Assembly: GCA_016926255.1 (NCBI GenBank) | Contig: JAFGOY010000031.1 | Location: forward strand, 95,856 to 159,855 | Source of the DNA: Anaerolineae bacterium | Lineage (GTDB): Bacteria; Chloroflexota; Anaerolineae; Aggregatilineales; UBA3940 | DNA: 64,000 bases | Direction: 5' to 3' | Shown here: positions 43,414 through 51,922 of the stretch, piece by piece | How positions within the stretch are numbered: the first letter of the stretch is position 1 | Layout of the letters: every line of letters begins with the position of its first letter | Translations under genes and position numbers: made by a program | The notes under the pieces: model-generated | Told to the model about the DNA's origin: nothing | Database searches by the model: none | What the model saw: only the letters and a program-made list of their open reading frames with translations

Positions 43414-44190
43414 TCACAGGCTGTCGAAAATCTGGCGGTCTTCCGGATCGAGTTGTTTGAGCAGATCGGGGCCAAGCCGGGCGTAGATTCGCTGGGCGAA
43501 CAGTTCCATCCAGACGAACTGCCGGGTGATCATGATCAGGTGGCGGTTTCCGGTGATGGTGGCTGAGGTTTCGTGGTTGCTGCTGGCGATCAATGCCTCG
43601 CGCTTGTCGGCAATGACCAGCAGCGTGTCGGTCAGTTCCTGCACTTCCGATTCGAGGGGGGGATGGTAGGCGACCTGCCCGCAGCCCAGTTCTCCCGCGC
43701 CGGTCAGCAGGGCGCAGACTTCCACGCCGCGCTCACTGGCCTTGATGATGGAGTCATTCAGGTCTTCGAGGTCGGTGTCAGAGAGGACGAGGTAGAGTTC
43801 TTCCGCCGCTTCGCGGATCATCTGGATGGCGTAGGTAATCGTTGACCGCCGCCCGACAATCGACCAGACATGGCTTTCGACCGGGGCATTATAGAGATCT
43901 TCCAATCCCTGGCTCAGGCTGGCGATCAACTGCTGGTGATCCTGGTGAAGACGGTCGAGGAGAACATCGGGACGCATCGGGCGGTAGAGGGTCGCCCGCC
44001 CTTCGACGGTTTCGAGCACCGCGCCGCGCCTGCTCAGGCGGCCCAGCGCCTCGTAGACCATCGAGCGTGGTATGCCCGCTTTCTTGCTGATCTGGTAGCC
44101 GGTAACGGGATTCTCGCGCAGCAGGGCAAGGTAAACCTTCGCCTCGTATTCGGTAAACCCGATCTGAGTCAGCGCGTCGAGCAGTTCCAT
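43414..44190 (-). CDS. TrmB family transcriptional regulator
   Basis: 258 residues. The N-terminal winged helix (TEYEAKVYLALLRENPVTGY, SKKAGIPRSMVYEALGRLSR) is a TrmB domain, followed by a coiled dimer helix and a PLD-like ligand-binding C-terminal domain. In archaea and bacteria TrmB proteins respond to sugars or metals. The next gene is the ZIP transporter, so a metal-responsive role is possible. A palindrome at 44211-44228 may be its own operator. Confidence 0.9.
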   Translation of the reverse strand: MELLDALTQIGFTEYEAKVYLALLRENPVTGYQISKKAGIPRSMVYEALGRLSRRGAVLETVEGRATLYRPMRPDVLLDRLHQDHQQLIASLSQGLEDLYNAPVESHVWSIVGRRSTITYAIQMIREAAEELYLVLSDTDLEDLNDSIIKASERGVEVCALLTGAGELGCGQVAYHPPLESEVQELTDTLLVIADKREALIASSNHETSATITGNRHLIMITRQFVWMELFAQRIYARLGPDLLKQLDPEDRQIFDSL

Positions 44191-44210
44191 ACCGTTCTCC
44201 GCCGAAACAA

Positions 44211-44228
44211 TAGTAGTTCGTAAACTAC
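44211..44228. promoter_or_regulatory. Probable TrmB operator
   Basis: GTAGTT-CGTA-AACTAC (44213-44228) is a perfect 6-bp inverted repeat 22 bp before the TrmB start; further TAGTAG and CTACTA-like sequences surround it. Confidence 0.5.
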
Positions 44229-44286
44229 CTACTATCCTGAGTATAGACTACTACCGAATCGGATGCAAGCAAATCGAGACGGGAGG

Positions 44287-44437
44287 GTGTGTTTCAAGTT
44301 AGTGGGTTTTTATCGGAACCCCCTCCGCCGAACCAGTGGTTCGACACCTCCCCCTTGCAAGGGGGAGGAAAGACCGAGCCTCGGCCAAAGGCCGGAGCGA
44401 GGTCAGGTAGGGGTTCACCCACCGAACTGAAACAGAC
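44287..44437. repeat. Small TIR element, copy 1 (MITE-like)
   Basis: Terminal repeats 44287-44307 and 44417-44437 match in inverted orientation at 16 of 21 positions (GTxTGTTTCA..GTGGGT core). The interior has hairpins CCTCCCCCTTGCAAGGGGGAGG and CCTCGGCCAAAGGCCGG. The remaining gap to 44607 holds a possible extended -10 (TGATACAAT, 44482-44490) and the next ribosome-binding site. No transposase is encoded. Confidence 0.75.
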
Positions 44438-44607
44438 CCGAGACGGGATCAGTCTCGATTATTACTGTTTCGTGACATATTTGATACAATCTTGCCCTGC
44501 AGATTCTTTTGTTCTGTAGTATGCTGGGCATAATTATTGAATCCGCGTATCCACGCACCGACCAGTTCTATTGTTAGGCGAGTCGCCTTTAAGGAGGAAA
44601 AACCACT

Positions 44608-46227
44608 GTGGATAAATACGCAACGCGCAAGAATGTATATTTGATAGTTGTATTGGTAGTCTTACTGGGTACGATCCTGGCCTGTGGCGGCACCACCGTC
44701 ACACCGGAACCACCAACCCAGGTGCCCCCAACCGAAGCACCTCCTGGCAAAACCACCGAAGAGACAGGCCCTTCCCAGGGTGGGAAAGAAGGCACCGGCA
44801 AGGGATCGATGGGCGAAGGTGCAACCGTGCCATCTGCCGGGGATGACAGCAAAGTCAGCACCGTCAACCTGACGATGGTCAACGACCTGGGCACCGAAGT
44901 CTGCTACGTGGTCATTTCCCCCAATACTTCCGATGAGTGGGGCGACGACTGGCTCGGCGGTAGTGAAACTGTTGTTCCGGGCGGACGGCGCGTCTTCGAA
45001 CTGGCCCCCGGCGTCTGGGACATGGCCGCCGTTGACTGTGATCTCAACTACCTGGCTGAAGAGTACGGCGTCTATATCAACTCCGATACCACCTGGGCGC
45101 TGTCGACTTCGGCAACGGCTGGCTCGGCCAGCACCGGCAACTCCACGCTTACCGTCCTGAACAACAGCAGCATCGACGTCTGCTACGTCTACCTTTCACC
45201 TTCGACCGCCGATAGTTGGGGCGCTGACTGGCTGGGCGACGACATCATTCCCGCCGGAACCTCCTACACCTTCTACGTAGACGCCGGCACCTGGGATATG
45301 CGAACCTTCGATTGCAGCATGAATGTCCTTGCCGAACGCTACGGGGAATCCATCAGCGGGGATTTCGAATGGGAACTGTATGATGATGCCGGTTCGACTA
45401 CCGAAGGCACTTCCACGTTGACAATCATCAACAACAGCGGCATGGATATTTGCTACGTCAATATCTCGCCTTCAACCGCCAGCGACTGGGGTGCTGACTG
45501 GCTCGGTAGCGATATTATCCCCTCCGGAACCTCCTATACCTTCTGGTTGTATCCAGACACCTGGGATATGCGCACCTTTGACTGCAGCTATACACTCATC
45601 GCCGAACGCTACAGTGAAACCATTTCAGGCGATATGGAATGGGAGTTATATGAAACCGGCGGCAGCAGCGGCGGCGGCAGCTTCGAAATGGAAGTCATCA
45701 ACAACCTGCCAGAAGATATCTGCTATGTCTATTTCCGCTCCTCCGGTTCATCCTCCTGGGGTGCTGACTGGCTCGGTAACGATATGCTATTGTCAGGGAC
45801 TTCCTACTACTTCTACCTGTCTCCCGGTACGTATGATATGCTCGCCGAGGATTGCTTCGGTGTCGACTCTACCGTGTATTATGGCGCCCTCGTTGATGGC
45901 GACATGTACTGGGAGATCAACGTCTGGGATGATACAAGTGACCCTGACAGCGCCACCCATCCAAACGGCTTTACATCCTCAATGGAAGTTATCAACAACC
46001 TGCCAGAAGATATCTGCTATGTCTATTTCCGCTCCTCCGGTTCATCCGATTGGGGGCCTGACTGGCTGGGTTCAGATATCATCTGGGAGGGTACGTCCTA
46101 CTTTTTCTACATGGACGCCGGAACCTATGATATGAGGGCTGAGGATTGCTACGGTGTCGATTCGACCGTGTATCATGGTGCCTACATCAACGGTGAAATG
46201 TATTGGGAAATCAACAGCTGGGACTAA
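44608..46227 (+). CDS. Lipoprotein with five repeats of an unrecognised 80-residue domain
   Basis: 539 residues from GTG with AAGGAGG upstream. Lipobox ILAC gives Cys26 as the lipidated residue; a low-complexity PGKT/GG linker reaches residue 85. Five repeats occupy about 86-166, 178-257, 268-347, 359-438 and 457-537. Each holds one CYV cysteine and one DC cysteine 44-45 residues apart (99/144, 192/236, 282/326, 372/416, 470/514) and motifs WGxDWLG and GTSYxF. Pairs likely form disulphides. The fold is unknown; it looks like a beta-sandwich surface repeat. Gene ends with a strong terminator. Confidence 0.85.
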   Translation: MDKYATRKNVYLIVVLVVLLGTILACGGTTVTPEPPTQVPPTEAPPGKTTEETGPSQGGKEGTGKGSMGEGATVPSAGDDSKVSTVNLTMVNDLGTEVCYVVISPNTSDEWGDDWLGGSETVVPGGRRVFELAPGVWDMAAVDCDLNYLAEEYGVYINSDTTWALSTSATAGSASTGNSTLTVLNNSSIDVCYVYLSPSTADSWGADWLGDDIIPAGTSYTFYVDAGTWDMRTFDCSMNVLAERYGESISGDFEWELYDDAGSTTEGTSTLTIINNSGMDICYVNISPSTASDWGADWLGSDIIPSGTSYTFWLYPDTWDMRTFDCSYTLIAERYSETISGDMEWELYETGGSSGGGSFEMEVINNLPEDICYVYFRSSGSSSWGADWLGNDMLLSGTSYYFYLSPGTYDMLAEDCFGVDSTVYYGALVDGDMYWEINVWDDTSDPDSATHPNGFTSSMEVINNLPEDICYVYFRSSGSSDWGPDWLGSDIIWEGTSYFFYMDAGTYDMRAEDCYGVDSTVYHGAYINGEMYWEINSWD

Positions 46228-46290
46228 TATCTATCCAATAGCTGCTTCGCAGGCCTTCGGATAGAAATACTCTGAGCGACAGTAAATCAC

Positions 46291-46323
46291 GGCCCCGCTT
46301 TCGGCGGGGCCTTTCCTCTTTTT
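46291..46323 (+). terminator. Intrinsic terminator after the repeat lipoprotein gene
   Basis: An 8-bp GC stem (GGCCCCGC/GCGGGGCC) with loop TTTCG, followed by TTTCCTCTTTTT. Confidence 0.92.
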
Positions 46324-46464
46324 CTCTGGTTTCCGGTCTGCGATCCGCCTTCTTTCCGTGGGGTGCCAGTATGTGAAAGTTCACCCATCCGCGTTACGAT
46401 TTTGTAAGTCAAGTTCTGTCACAAAATCCGGCCTGCGATCCTTTAGATGATCGAGGAGTTAGCT

Positions 46465-47541
46465 ATGCAGCAGAACCAGCAGCCAGCCGCCGGGCAGAAA
46501 CCCAAACTGCGCCCAGTCTATCTTTTACTCGCCATTGGCGATGTGTACGCCATCTCCGTTAGCCTCTACCTGATCGTCCACCTGCTGACCGGCGACTTCT
46601 TCTGGCCGGTAGCGATGTTGAGCGCCGCCATTCCCTGGATGCTGCTGCCCGCGCTGCCCATCCTCGTGATCCTGCTCGCCGCCCGCCGATGGAAACGGGC
46701 GATACTGGCCGCTGTCCCGGTGCTGGCCTTCATCTGGTTTTATGGCGCGCTGTTCCTCCCGCGCCTCTCCCCGACCCCCGATTGTCCCCCCGGAAGCGCC
46801 GACTGCCGCACTATCCGTGTGATGACCTTCAACATCGCCAGCGGTCATGCCCCGGAACAGCAAATCGCCGACGCGATCCGCGCCGTCGATGCTGACGTGA
46901 TCGCCCTGAATGAAGTCTACGATTTCGAGCCTGAAGCCCTGGGCCAGGACATCCTCGACGAATACCCGTATCGTGTGTTCTACCAGGACATCATCACCGG
47001 CAAAGGGCTGCTCAGCCGCTACCCGATTGTCGAGGAAAGCGGCAAATTCCGCATTGCTACGGTCGGCACCTACCTGACCGCCACCCTCGACGTCGATGGG
47101 GAACTGCTCCACGTCATGATCTGCCACCCTGCCCGGCCCTGGTTCCAGCCTGAATTTGGCTACCGGTACTGGCCCGGTACCACCGAGGACTTCGAAACGA
47201 TTGCTCGCATGGCATCTGACGGCAGCCCGACCGTCATGCTCGGCGATTTCAACTCCACCGATCAGACCCCCTACTATGATATCATTGCCAGCACCGGTCT
47301 GACCGACGTTTACCGTGAAGCAGGCTGGGGCCTCGGTTCGACCTTCCCGGCCTATAATTCCTACTGGCCTTTCGTGCCGCCGGTATTCCGCATCGACTTT
47401 ATCTTTGTCTCCAGCCAGTTTGACGTGCAGCGCACCTGGATCGGGCCGGACGGCGGATCGGATCACCTGCCGCTGACCGCCGATCTCGTCTGGACGTTCG
47501 ACGGCGCACCTCAGACCGGCGAAGCCTTACCGGGTGACTGA
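46465..47541 (+). CDS. Membrane-anchored endonuclease/exonuclease/phosphatase (EEP) family protein
   Basis: 358 residues. Three N-terminal membrane segments (about 15-105) are followed by an extracellular EEP domain: VMTFNIASGHAP, ADVIALNEV with the metal-binding Glu, GDFNSTDQTP and GGSDHLPLTADL with the catalytic His. Similar proteins (VanX-associated or YafD-like) hydrolyse phosphodiesters or phospholipids outside the cell. The ATG at 46465 has GAGGAG seven bases upstream, better than the ATG at 46447. Confidence 0.88.
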   Translation: MQQNQQPAAGQKPKLRPVYLLLAIGDVYAISVSLYLIVHLLTGDFFWPVAMLSAAIPWMLLPALPILVILLAARRWKRAILAAVPVLAFIWFYGALFLPRLSPTPDCPPGSADCRTIRVMTFNIASGHAPEQQIADAIRAVDADVIALNEVYDFEPEALGQDILDEYPYRVFYQDIITGKGLLSRYPIVEESGKFRIATVGTYLTATLDVDGELLHVMICHPARPWFQPEFGYRYWPGTTEDFETIARMASDGSPTVMLGDFNSTDQTPYYDIIASTGLTDVYREAGWGLGSTFPAYNSYWPFVPPVFRIDFIFVSSQFDVQRTWIGPDGGSDHLPLTADLVWTFDGAPQTGEALPGD

Positions 47542-47606
47542 TTCACAATCAGGTTGTCGACGACTTCCAGCTTCCACCAGGCAAAGGCCCTGTCAAATCA
47601 AAAGAT

Positions 47607-47653
47607 AATGTTACCGAACGATGGTGGTTCTCTCATTTGAGAATGTTACCGAA
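47607..47653. repeat. Direct repeats at an insertion-sequence end
   Basis: AATGTTACCGAA occurs at 47607-47618 and 47642-47653, around the transposase stop codon. Such doublets are usual transposase-binding sites at an IS end. The matching opposite end is not found near 48440. Confidence 0.6.
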
Positions 47654-48495
47654 GGGCAGTCGTCTCCTTTCATCGAAACAGGTGGATTGAACAAAGTCAG
47701 GTAAACGTCCTGGGACGGGCCATCGGGGTCGGCGTTGGGTAAAGCAAAGAACTGATCAAGCAGGGAGTAGATGTCACGGCGAAGCTGGCGCGGGTTCAGG
47801 GTGTCGTGCAGGTCTTGAAGGCGCTGCTGGTCAATCGAGGACAGGATGCCGGAGGCGGAAAGACGGTCGAAAGGGGTCTGGGCGGTATCGAAGCGCCGTT
47901 TGCCACGGACAAAGCGGCCATCAGGGGTTGAGACGACCGTTTTCTCGGTCAGGCGCATGACCGGCTGGAAGAGATTGTAGTAGAGGCCCATCAACTCGTA
48001 GAGCCGGTTGAGGCAAAGGGTCTGCGCAACCGTGTCCAACCGGTCGTAGCCGAGGTAGGCCCGGATCAGGGTGGCGTTTTTCTGCTCCACGAAGCGGTTG
48101 TCATTCTTCTGCCAGGCCCGGCTGCGGGTCAGGTGGGTGCTGGCCCGGCCTCCCCAGAACCGAACCAGATGGTCGTTGAGAAAACTGCTGTCATTGTCAG
48201 GATGGACTTCGACAACCGGGAACGGCAGTCTGGACAGAGCACGCCCAAAGGCATCCTCGGTGACCAGGTACCCCCGGTCCAACATCGCCACCCGTTCACT
48301 CCACCCGGTGGCAACGTCGACCATTTGCAGGCTGTGGATGAACTGCCCGGACGACGAAGGCCCACTGTGATAGACCAGGTCGACCTCGAAATGCCCCGGT
48401 TCCGGCTCATCCCAGGGAATGCGCCCGGCGGGGATTTCTCGCGCCAGCCGGTTGGCCTGGGGCTGGCAATCGCCAAGCACATCGTCCAGGCGCAC
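47611..48495 (-). pseudogene. Truncated DDE integrase-type transposase (IS481-like)
   Basis: A 294-codon frame. It contains the rve catalytic core: first D in [12 protein letters not shown], second in [14 protein letters not shown] and E in [20 protein letters not shown], followed by a C-terminal extension. The helix-turn-helix N-terminus expected of a complete transposase is missing. The first 20 or so codons (48436-48495) are the antisense of a histidine kinase tail and not transposase, so the real remnant ends near 48440. The IS lost its 5' part in a deletion or recombination. Confidence 0.8.
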
Positions 48496-48576
48496 GGCGG
48501 TAAAATCTGGGTCGAGGAATCGCCCAATCCCCCCGGCGCGCGCTTCTGTTTCACCCTACCCCTGTCGACTCACTAA
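48436..48576 (+). pseudogene. C-terminal fragment of a histidine kinase (HATPase end)
   Basis: Forty-six codons up to TAA at 48574-48576: [16 protein letters not shown] is the G2 box of a histidine kinase ATPase domain and [17 protein letters not shown] the usual closing strands. The rest of the kinase gene is absent on both sides. It abuts the transposase remnant, so the junction is a relic of an IS-mediated deletion. Confidence 0.8.
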
Positions 48577-48603
48577 AAACAAAAAGGCGCGGTTTCCCGC
48601 GCC
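48575..48603 (-). terminator. Intrinsic terminator of the DUF4910 gene
   Basis: Read on the minus strand: stem GGCGCGG/CCGCGCC with four-base loop followed by TTTTTGTTTTT. It directly follows the stop codon of the kinase fragment on the other strand. Confidence 0.88.
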
Positions 48604-48629
48604 CCGATTCTCTCTGTTACCTGCCAGTT

Positions 48630-49931
48630 TCACTGATATTCTATTGCCATCTCCTCAAGTAGATCGGCCTCTTTCAACTTCTCGACAATCGGGTATAAGT
48701 CCCAGACCGGCACGCCGAGCAGGTCGCTGATTGCGATCAGGTCGTTGGTGCCATCGGCATAGGCGGTGAAGTCCAGCAGGTCCTTCACCTTGTACAGCGA
48801 CGAACGCGTCCCCAGGTTGTGATGCAGGCCGCGTTTGCCAAGCTGCGGCTCAGCCAGCGTTTTGATCCGGTAGCGGGCATTCTTTTCGATCAGGTCGAAG
48901 CAGGCAGTCATGACCTCATAGCCGCCCTCGAAGCCCGCCGGGGAGACGATGTCCAGGTTGTCGAGCGACGTATGGTATTCGGGATAGGTGCCGACTTTGC
49001 TGCGCGAGAACGACACCAGCGGCAGATCGACGCCGGGGGCGCAGTACTGGCGCTCGTCGCTTCCCCGGTCAAGGAACGAGTATTTGTTGAACCCGCGCTG
49101 CCTGGATCGCAGCACGCAGTCGATCACCTTATCGGCATAGCTGTCCCCGTATCTGGAAGCCACATAGGAATAAGCCCGGTCGTCGCCCACACAGGTCAGG
49201 TTGAACCCGGCGATCACGTTCCTTTTTAATGTCTCAAGGTGCTGGCTGAGATAGGCAATCGGCCCGATTGTTCCGGGGACAAAGACCAGCCGGTAGGTAT
49301 AACGCCGGGGCTGCTTTGTGATCCATTTCCCCAGGTAGGTCAGCAACGCCGGGCCAGAGAGTTCGTTGTTCGCCATCGATGGGTGACAGATATAGGTCGA
49401 GAGGAATACTTCCCGCTCGGATTCGCCCGGAATGACGAGATCGGCATAGGTCAGGTGGCCTTCTTTCAGGTCGCTGTCGATAAAAACGCGGTACTGCCCC
49501 GGCTTGAGCTGCTCCCTCTGGGTAAGCGGTATCCCGAACCCCCAGCGCTCCTGGTAAAACGAGGTGATATAGGGGATCGCATCCGGGTGATCAGGCAGGC
49601 TATAAAGATGGCTGTCAAGCTCCTCGAGGCTCATCGTCTCATCGACCGGCACCGAGTAGCTCATAATATGGAGGTTGTGTTCCTTGAAGTCGCAGTACTT
49701 GCTGCCGTCCTCGTCGAGGAAGTAAGCATCGCGGATATTCCACTCGCGGGGAACTGTCCAATCTAAAACCTGGGCGCCGCTCGGCACCTCGTGGAGGGTA
49801 ATCGGGATATGCTCCTGGATGATCCTCAGCGTCTCACGGACGCCGTTCCCGGTGATGCTTCTGCAAATCGGGAAAAGCGTGCCGACCAGTTCGAACATTT
49901 CGCGTCCAACGCCGTGGTTTTCCGATTCCAT
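48630..49931 (-). CDS. DUF4910 family zinc aminopeptidase-like protein
   Basis: 433 residues. The middle is an M28-like peptidase fold with STYICHPSMANNELSG (H183 and acidic neighbours), CVGDDRAYSYVASRYGDSYA and EYHTSLDNLD; DUF2172 sequence lies at the N-terminus and a winged-helix-like segment (LLDFTAYADGTNDLIAISDL) ends the protein. Homologues are common in polysaccharide and nucleotide-sugar loci, where they probably hydrolyse amide bonds of amino-sugars or peptides. No such locus is visible here. Strong terminator downstream; upstream is a pair of receivers. Confidence 0.88.
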   Translation of the reverse strand: MESENHGVGREMFELVGTLFPICRSITGNGVRETLRIIQEHIPITLHEVPSGAQVLDWTVPREWNIRDAYFLDEDGSKYCDFKEHNLHIMSYSVPVDETMSLEELDSHLYSLPDHPDAIPYITSFYQERWGFGIPLTQREQLKPGQYRVFIDSDLKEGHLTYADLVIPGESEREVFLSTYICHPSMANNELSGPALLTYLGKWITKQPRRYTYRLVFVPGTIGPIAYLSQHLETLKRNVIAGFNLTCVGDDRAYSYVASRYGDSYADKVIDCVLRSRQRGFNKYSFLDRGSDERQYCAPGVDLPLVSFSRSKVGTYPEYHTSLDNLDIVSPAGFEGGYEVMTACFDLIEKNARYRIKTLAEPQLGKRGLHHNLGTRSSLYKVKDLLDFTAYADGTNDLIAISDLLGVPVWDLYPIVEKLKEADLLEEMAIEYQ

Positions 49932-49971
49932 CGCTATCCCCCCACTTCACGATCATACCACCGCCAGTAAA

Positions 49972-50352
49972 TTACAAATCAAGCGCCTCTTTGACCATCT
50001 CGCTCACCTGCCTGACGTCGAACGGCTTGGTGATATAGGCATCCGCGCCAACCGTCTTTGCTTCCATGCGCTTCTCTGCCTGGATGTTTGCCGTCACTAT
50101 GATGATGTAGGTGTTTTTCGTCGTCGGATTCGACTTCACCGCCTGGCAAACCTCGACGCCGGACTTCCCCGGCATGTTGATATCCAGCAGGATCAGATCG
50201 GGATGCTCTTTTTTAGCGATCTCAAGGGCTTCGGTCCCGTTAGCAGCAACCAGCGTCGCTACCAGTGCAGTGTCAAACCGCTTCAAGAGATCGACCAACA
50301 GTTCGCGGTTACAGAAATTGTCGTCGGCAACCAGTATTTTCTTCATTCCCAC
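49972..50352 (-). CDS. Single-domain response regulator
   Basis: 126 residues, receiver only. Pocket D10-D11, phospho-acceptor D57 (LILLDINMP), T87 and K109 (YITKPFD). It is the second of two receivers in tandem, 32 bp apart, upstream of the DUF4910 gene by 40 bp. No kinase is adjacent; the nearby HK fragment at 48.5 kb may have been a former partner. Confidence 0.93.
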   Translation of the reverse strand: MGMKKILVADDNFCNRELLVDLLKRFDTALVATLVAANGTEALEIAKKEHPDLILLDINMPGKSGVEVCQAVKSNPTTKNTYIIIVTANIQAEKRMEAKTVGADAYITKPFDVRQVSEMVKEALDL

Positions 50353-50384
50353 GTATTGTTATCCTCAATGGAATCAAGCAACCT

Positions 50385-50771
50385 TCACACCGGCTTGATG
50401 TTAAGTGCCAGGCCAACCCGCTCCAGGACATGCATGATGTCAAACGGCTTGGTCAGGTATTCGTCAGCGCCCATCAGCGCCGCCTGCCGCCGGTCTGCCT
50501 GCTCTGTTTTAGACGATACCATGATCACATAGCAGTCCGCCATCTCCGGGTCGGCCTTGATCCCCTTGCAGATATCAAACCCGGTCATGCCGGGCATTAC
50601 AATATCCAGCAGCACCAGATCGACCTGCTCACGCGTGGCGATCTCCAGCGCTTCTTTTCCATCACGTGCCGTGAACACACGCACACCATACGGGTGAAAA
50701 GCTTCGAGGAGGTCTTCTAACAGTTGCAGGCTTTCAGGTTGGTCTTCGACGATCAGGACTTTCTTGCCCAT
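50385..50771 (-). CDS. Single-domain response regulator
   Basis: 128 residues, receiver only. E9-D10 pocket, phospho-acceptor D56 (LVLLDIVMPGMTG), S86-S87 in place of the usual Thr, and K108 (EYLTKPFD). First of a tandem pair of PilH/CheY-like receivers; the two have about the same motif order but clearly different sequences. Confidence 0.93.
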   Translation of the reverse strand: MGKKVLIVEDQPESLQLLEDLLEAFHPYGVRVFTARDGKEALEIATREQVDLVLLDIVMPGMTGFDICKGIKADPEMADCYVIMVSSKTEQADRRQAALMGADEYLTKPFDIMHVLERVGLALNIKPV

Positions 50772-50880
50772 TCTCAGTTAGCCTGACGGACATATCAGCA
50801 TCGGGTAGTTGATGATGGTGTTAGTGTAGTCTCTGGATATAAAAAAGTAAAATAGTACTCTCAGGCTGGGTACTGACAAT

Positions 50881-51915
50881 CTACACAGTCAACAGCGCGA
50901 GCGCCTCGGCGACCAGCGCCGTCCGTTCGAGGCGTGACAACCACCCGTTCCGGGCGATCCGCAGCGTACTTGATGCCTGGTGAAAACGGATGCGTTTCAA
51001 TGCCGCCTCTCGATCAACCACAGGCGGCTGTGCTTCGATATAAGTTTGCCGGATATGATCCAACAGCGTCTCTGCTTCGCTGTATGTGCCGCCCTGCCGC
51101 GTGATGGTATGGGCGACCTCCGCCAGCAGACGCCCCACATCGGCGGCGGGATCATAGATTTTCGCCCGCTCCCAGTCGATGATCGTCAGTGCCTCGTAAT
51201 CAGGCGTGATGAAGTTCGTCGTTGTAGCATCACCGTGGATCAGCGCCGGGGTATAGGTGGTCATTGCCGGGTCATCCGCCCAGCGCCCCGCAGCGGATCG
51301 CAGGCCCCTGGAGATCGCCGGGTGATCCTGCAGAACGCCGTGTCTGTCCAGGTTGTCGATCAGTTTTCCAAAATAGCGGTAAGCATCGCCAAAATCCGGC
51401 GGCGTATCACTGCTGGCAGTGTTGGCATGCAGATTCGCCAGGAATGCCGCCGAGTGGGACAGCACCGGCAACAGCCGACCCGGCTGGCTGCGCCGCACGG
51501 CGATCAAATCACCGAGAGTCAGGCCGGGCACGTAAGTCAGAAACAACGTCCCGCCATAAACACCCAGCGGCTCGACCGCCGCAAGATCGGGATTGTTGCA
51601 GCAGGCTTCGCAGGCCCGCTGTGTATATCGATATTCCCGGTCAGCGTGCCTGGACGCGTCGCTGCCGGTCTTCACGCTGTAAAACTTGACGACCACCTGC
51701 CAGCCCTGCCGCACTTCTCGATACAGGTACACAGCAGCGGACAGCCGGGCCATTTCCCATTCCTCCGGCGGTTCGGGCCGATCCCACAGGTTCGCCTCGA
51801 TAAACGCTGCGGCCGGGTCTTCTGCCGGTACCGGGTGCCAATCACCCGGCTGATCGAGCATCCGCTTGCCCTCCGGTGGATCCAGCAGCGGTGATGCTGG
51901 CTGTATTCCGACCAT
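50881..51915 (-). CDS. APH-fold kinase (aminoglycoside phosphotransferase family)
   Basis: 344 residues. Kinase-like fold with lysine K77 (VVVKFYS), the catalytic loop LIHGDATTTN (D229, N234) and the metal-binding D247 in IIDWERAK. The gene starts 7 bp after glgX ends and is certainly co-transcribed with it and with the STAS gene. Members phosphorylate small alcohols including aminoglycosides, choline and sugars. In a glycogen operon a sugar such as maltose or glucose is a reasonable substrate, by analogy with maltokinase; antibiotic resistance is less likely. Confidence 0.85.
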   Translation of the reverse strand: MVGIQPASPLLDPPEGKRMLDQPGDWHPVPAEDPAAAFIEANLWDRPEPPEEWEMARLSAAVYLYREVRQGWQVVVKFYSVKTGSDASRHADREYRYTQRACEACCNNPDLAAVEPLGVYGGTLFLTYVPGLTLGDLIAVRRSQPGRLLPVLSHSAAFLANLHANTASSDTPPDFGDAYRYFGKLIDNLDRHGVLQDHPAISRGLRSAAGRWADDPAMTTYTPALIHGDATTTNFITPDYEALTIIDWERAKIYDPAADVGRLLAEVAHTITRQGGTYSEAETLLDHIRQTYIEAQPPVVDREAALKRIRFHQASSTLRIARNGWLSRLERTALVAEALALLTV

Positions 51916-51922
51916 TGACAGC

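Noticed and set aside
50881..51915. Aminoglycoside resistance gene
   Set aside because: The APH fold is real, but the gene is embedded in a glycogen operon and the family is broad, so a resistance label is not justified.
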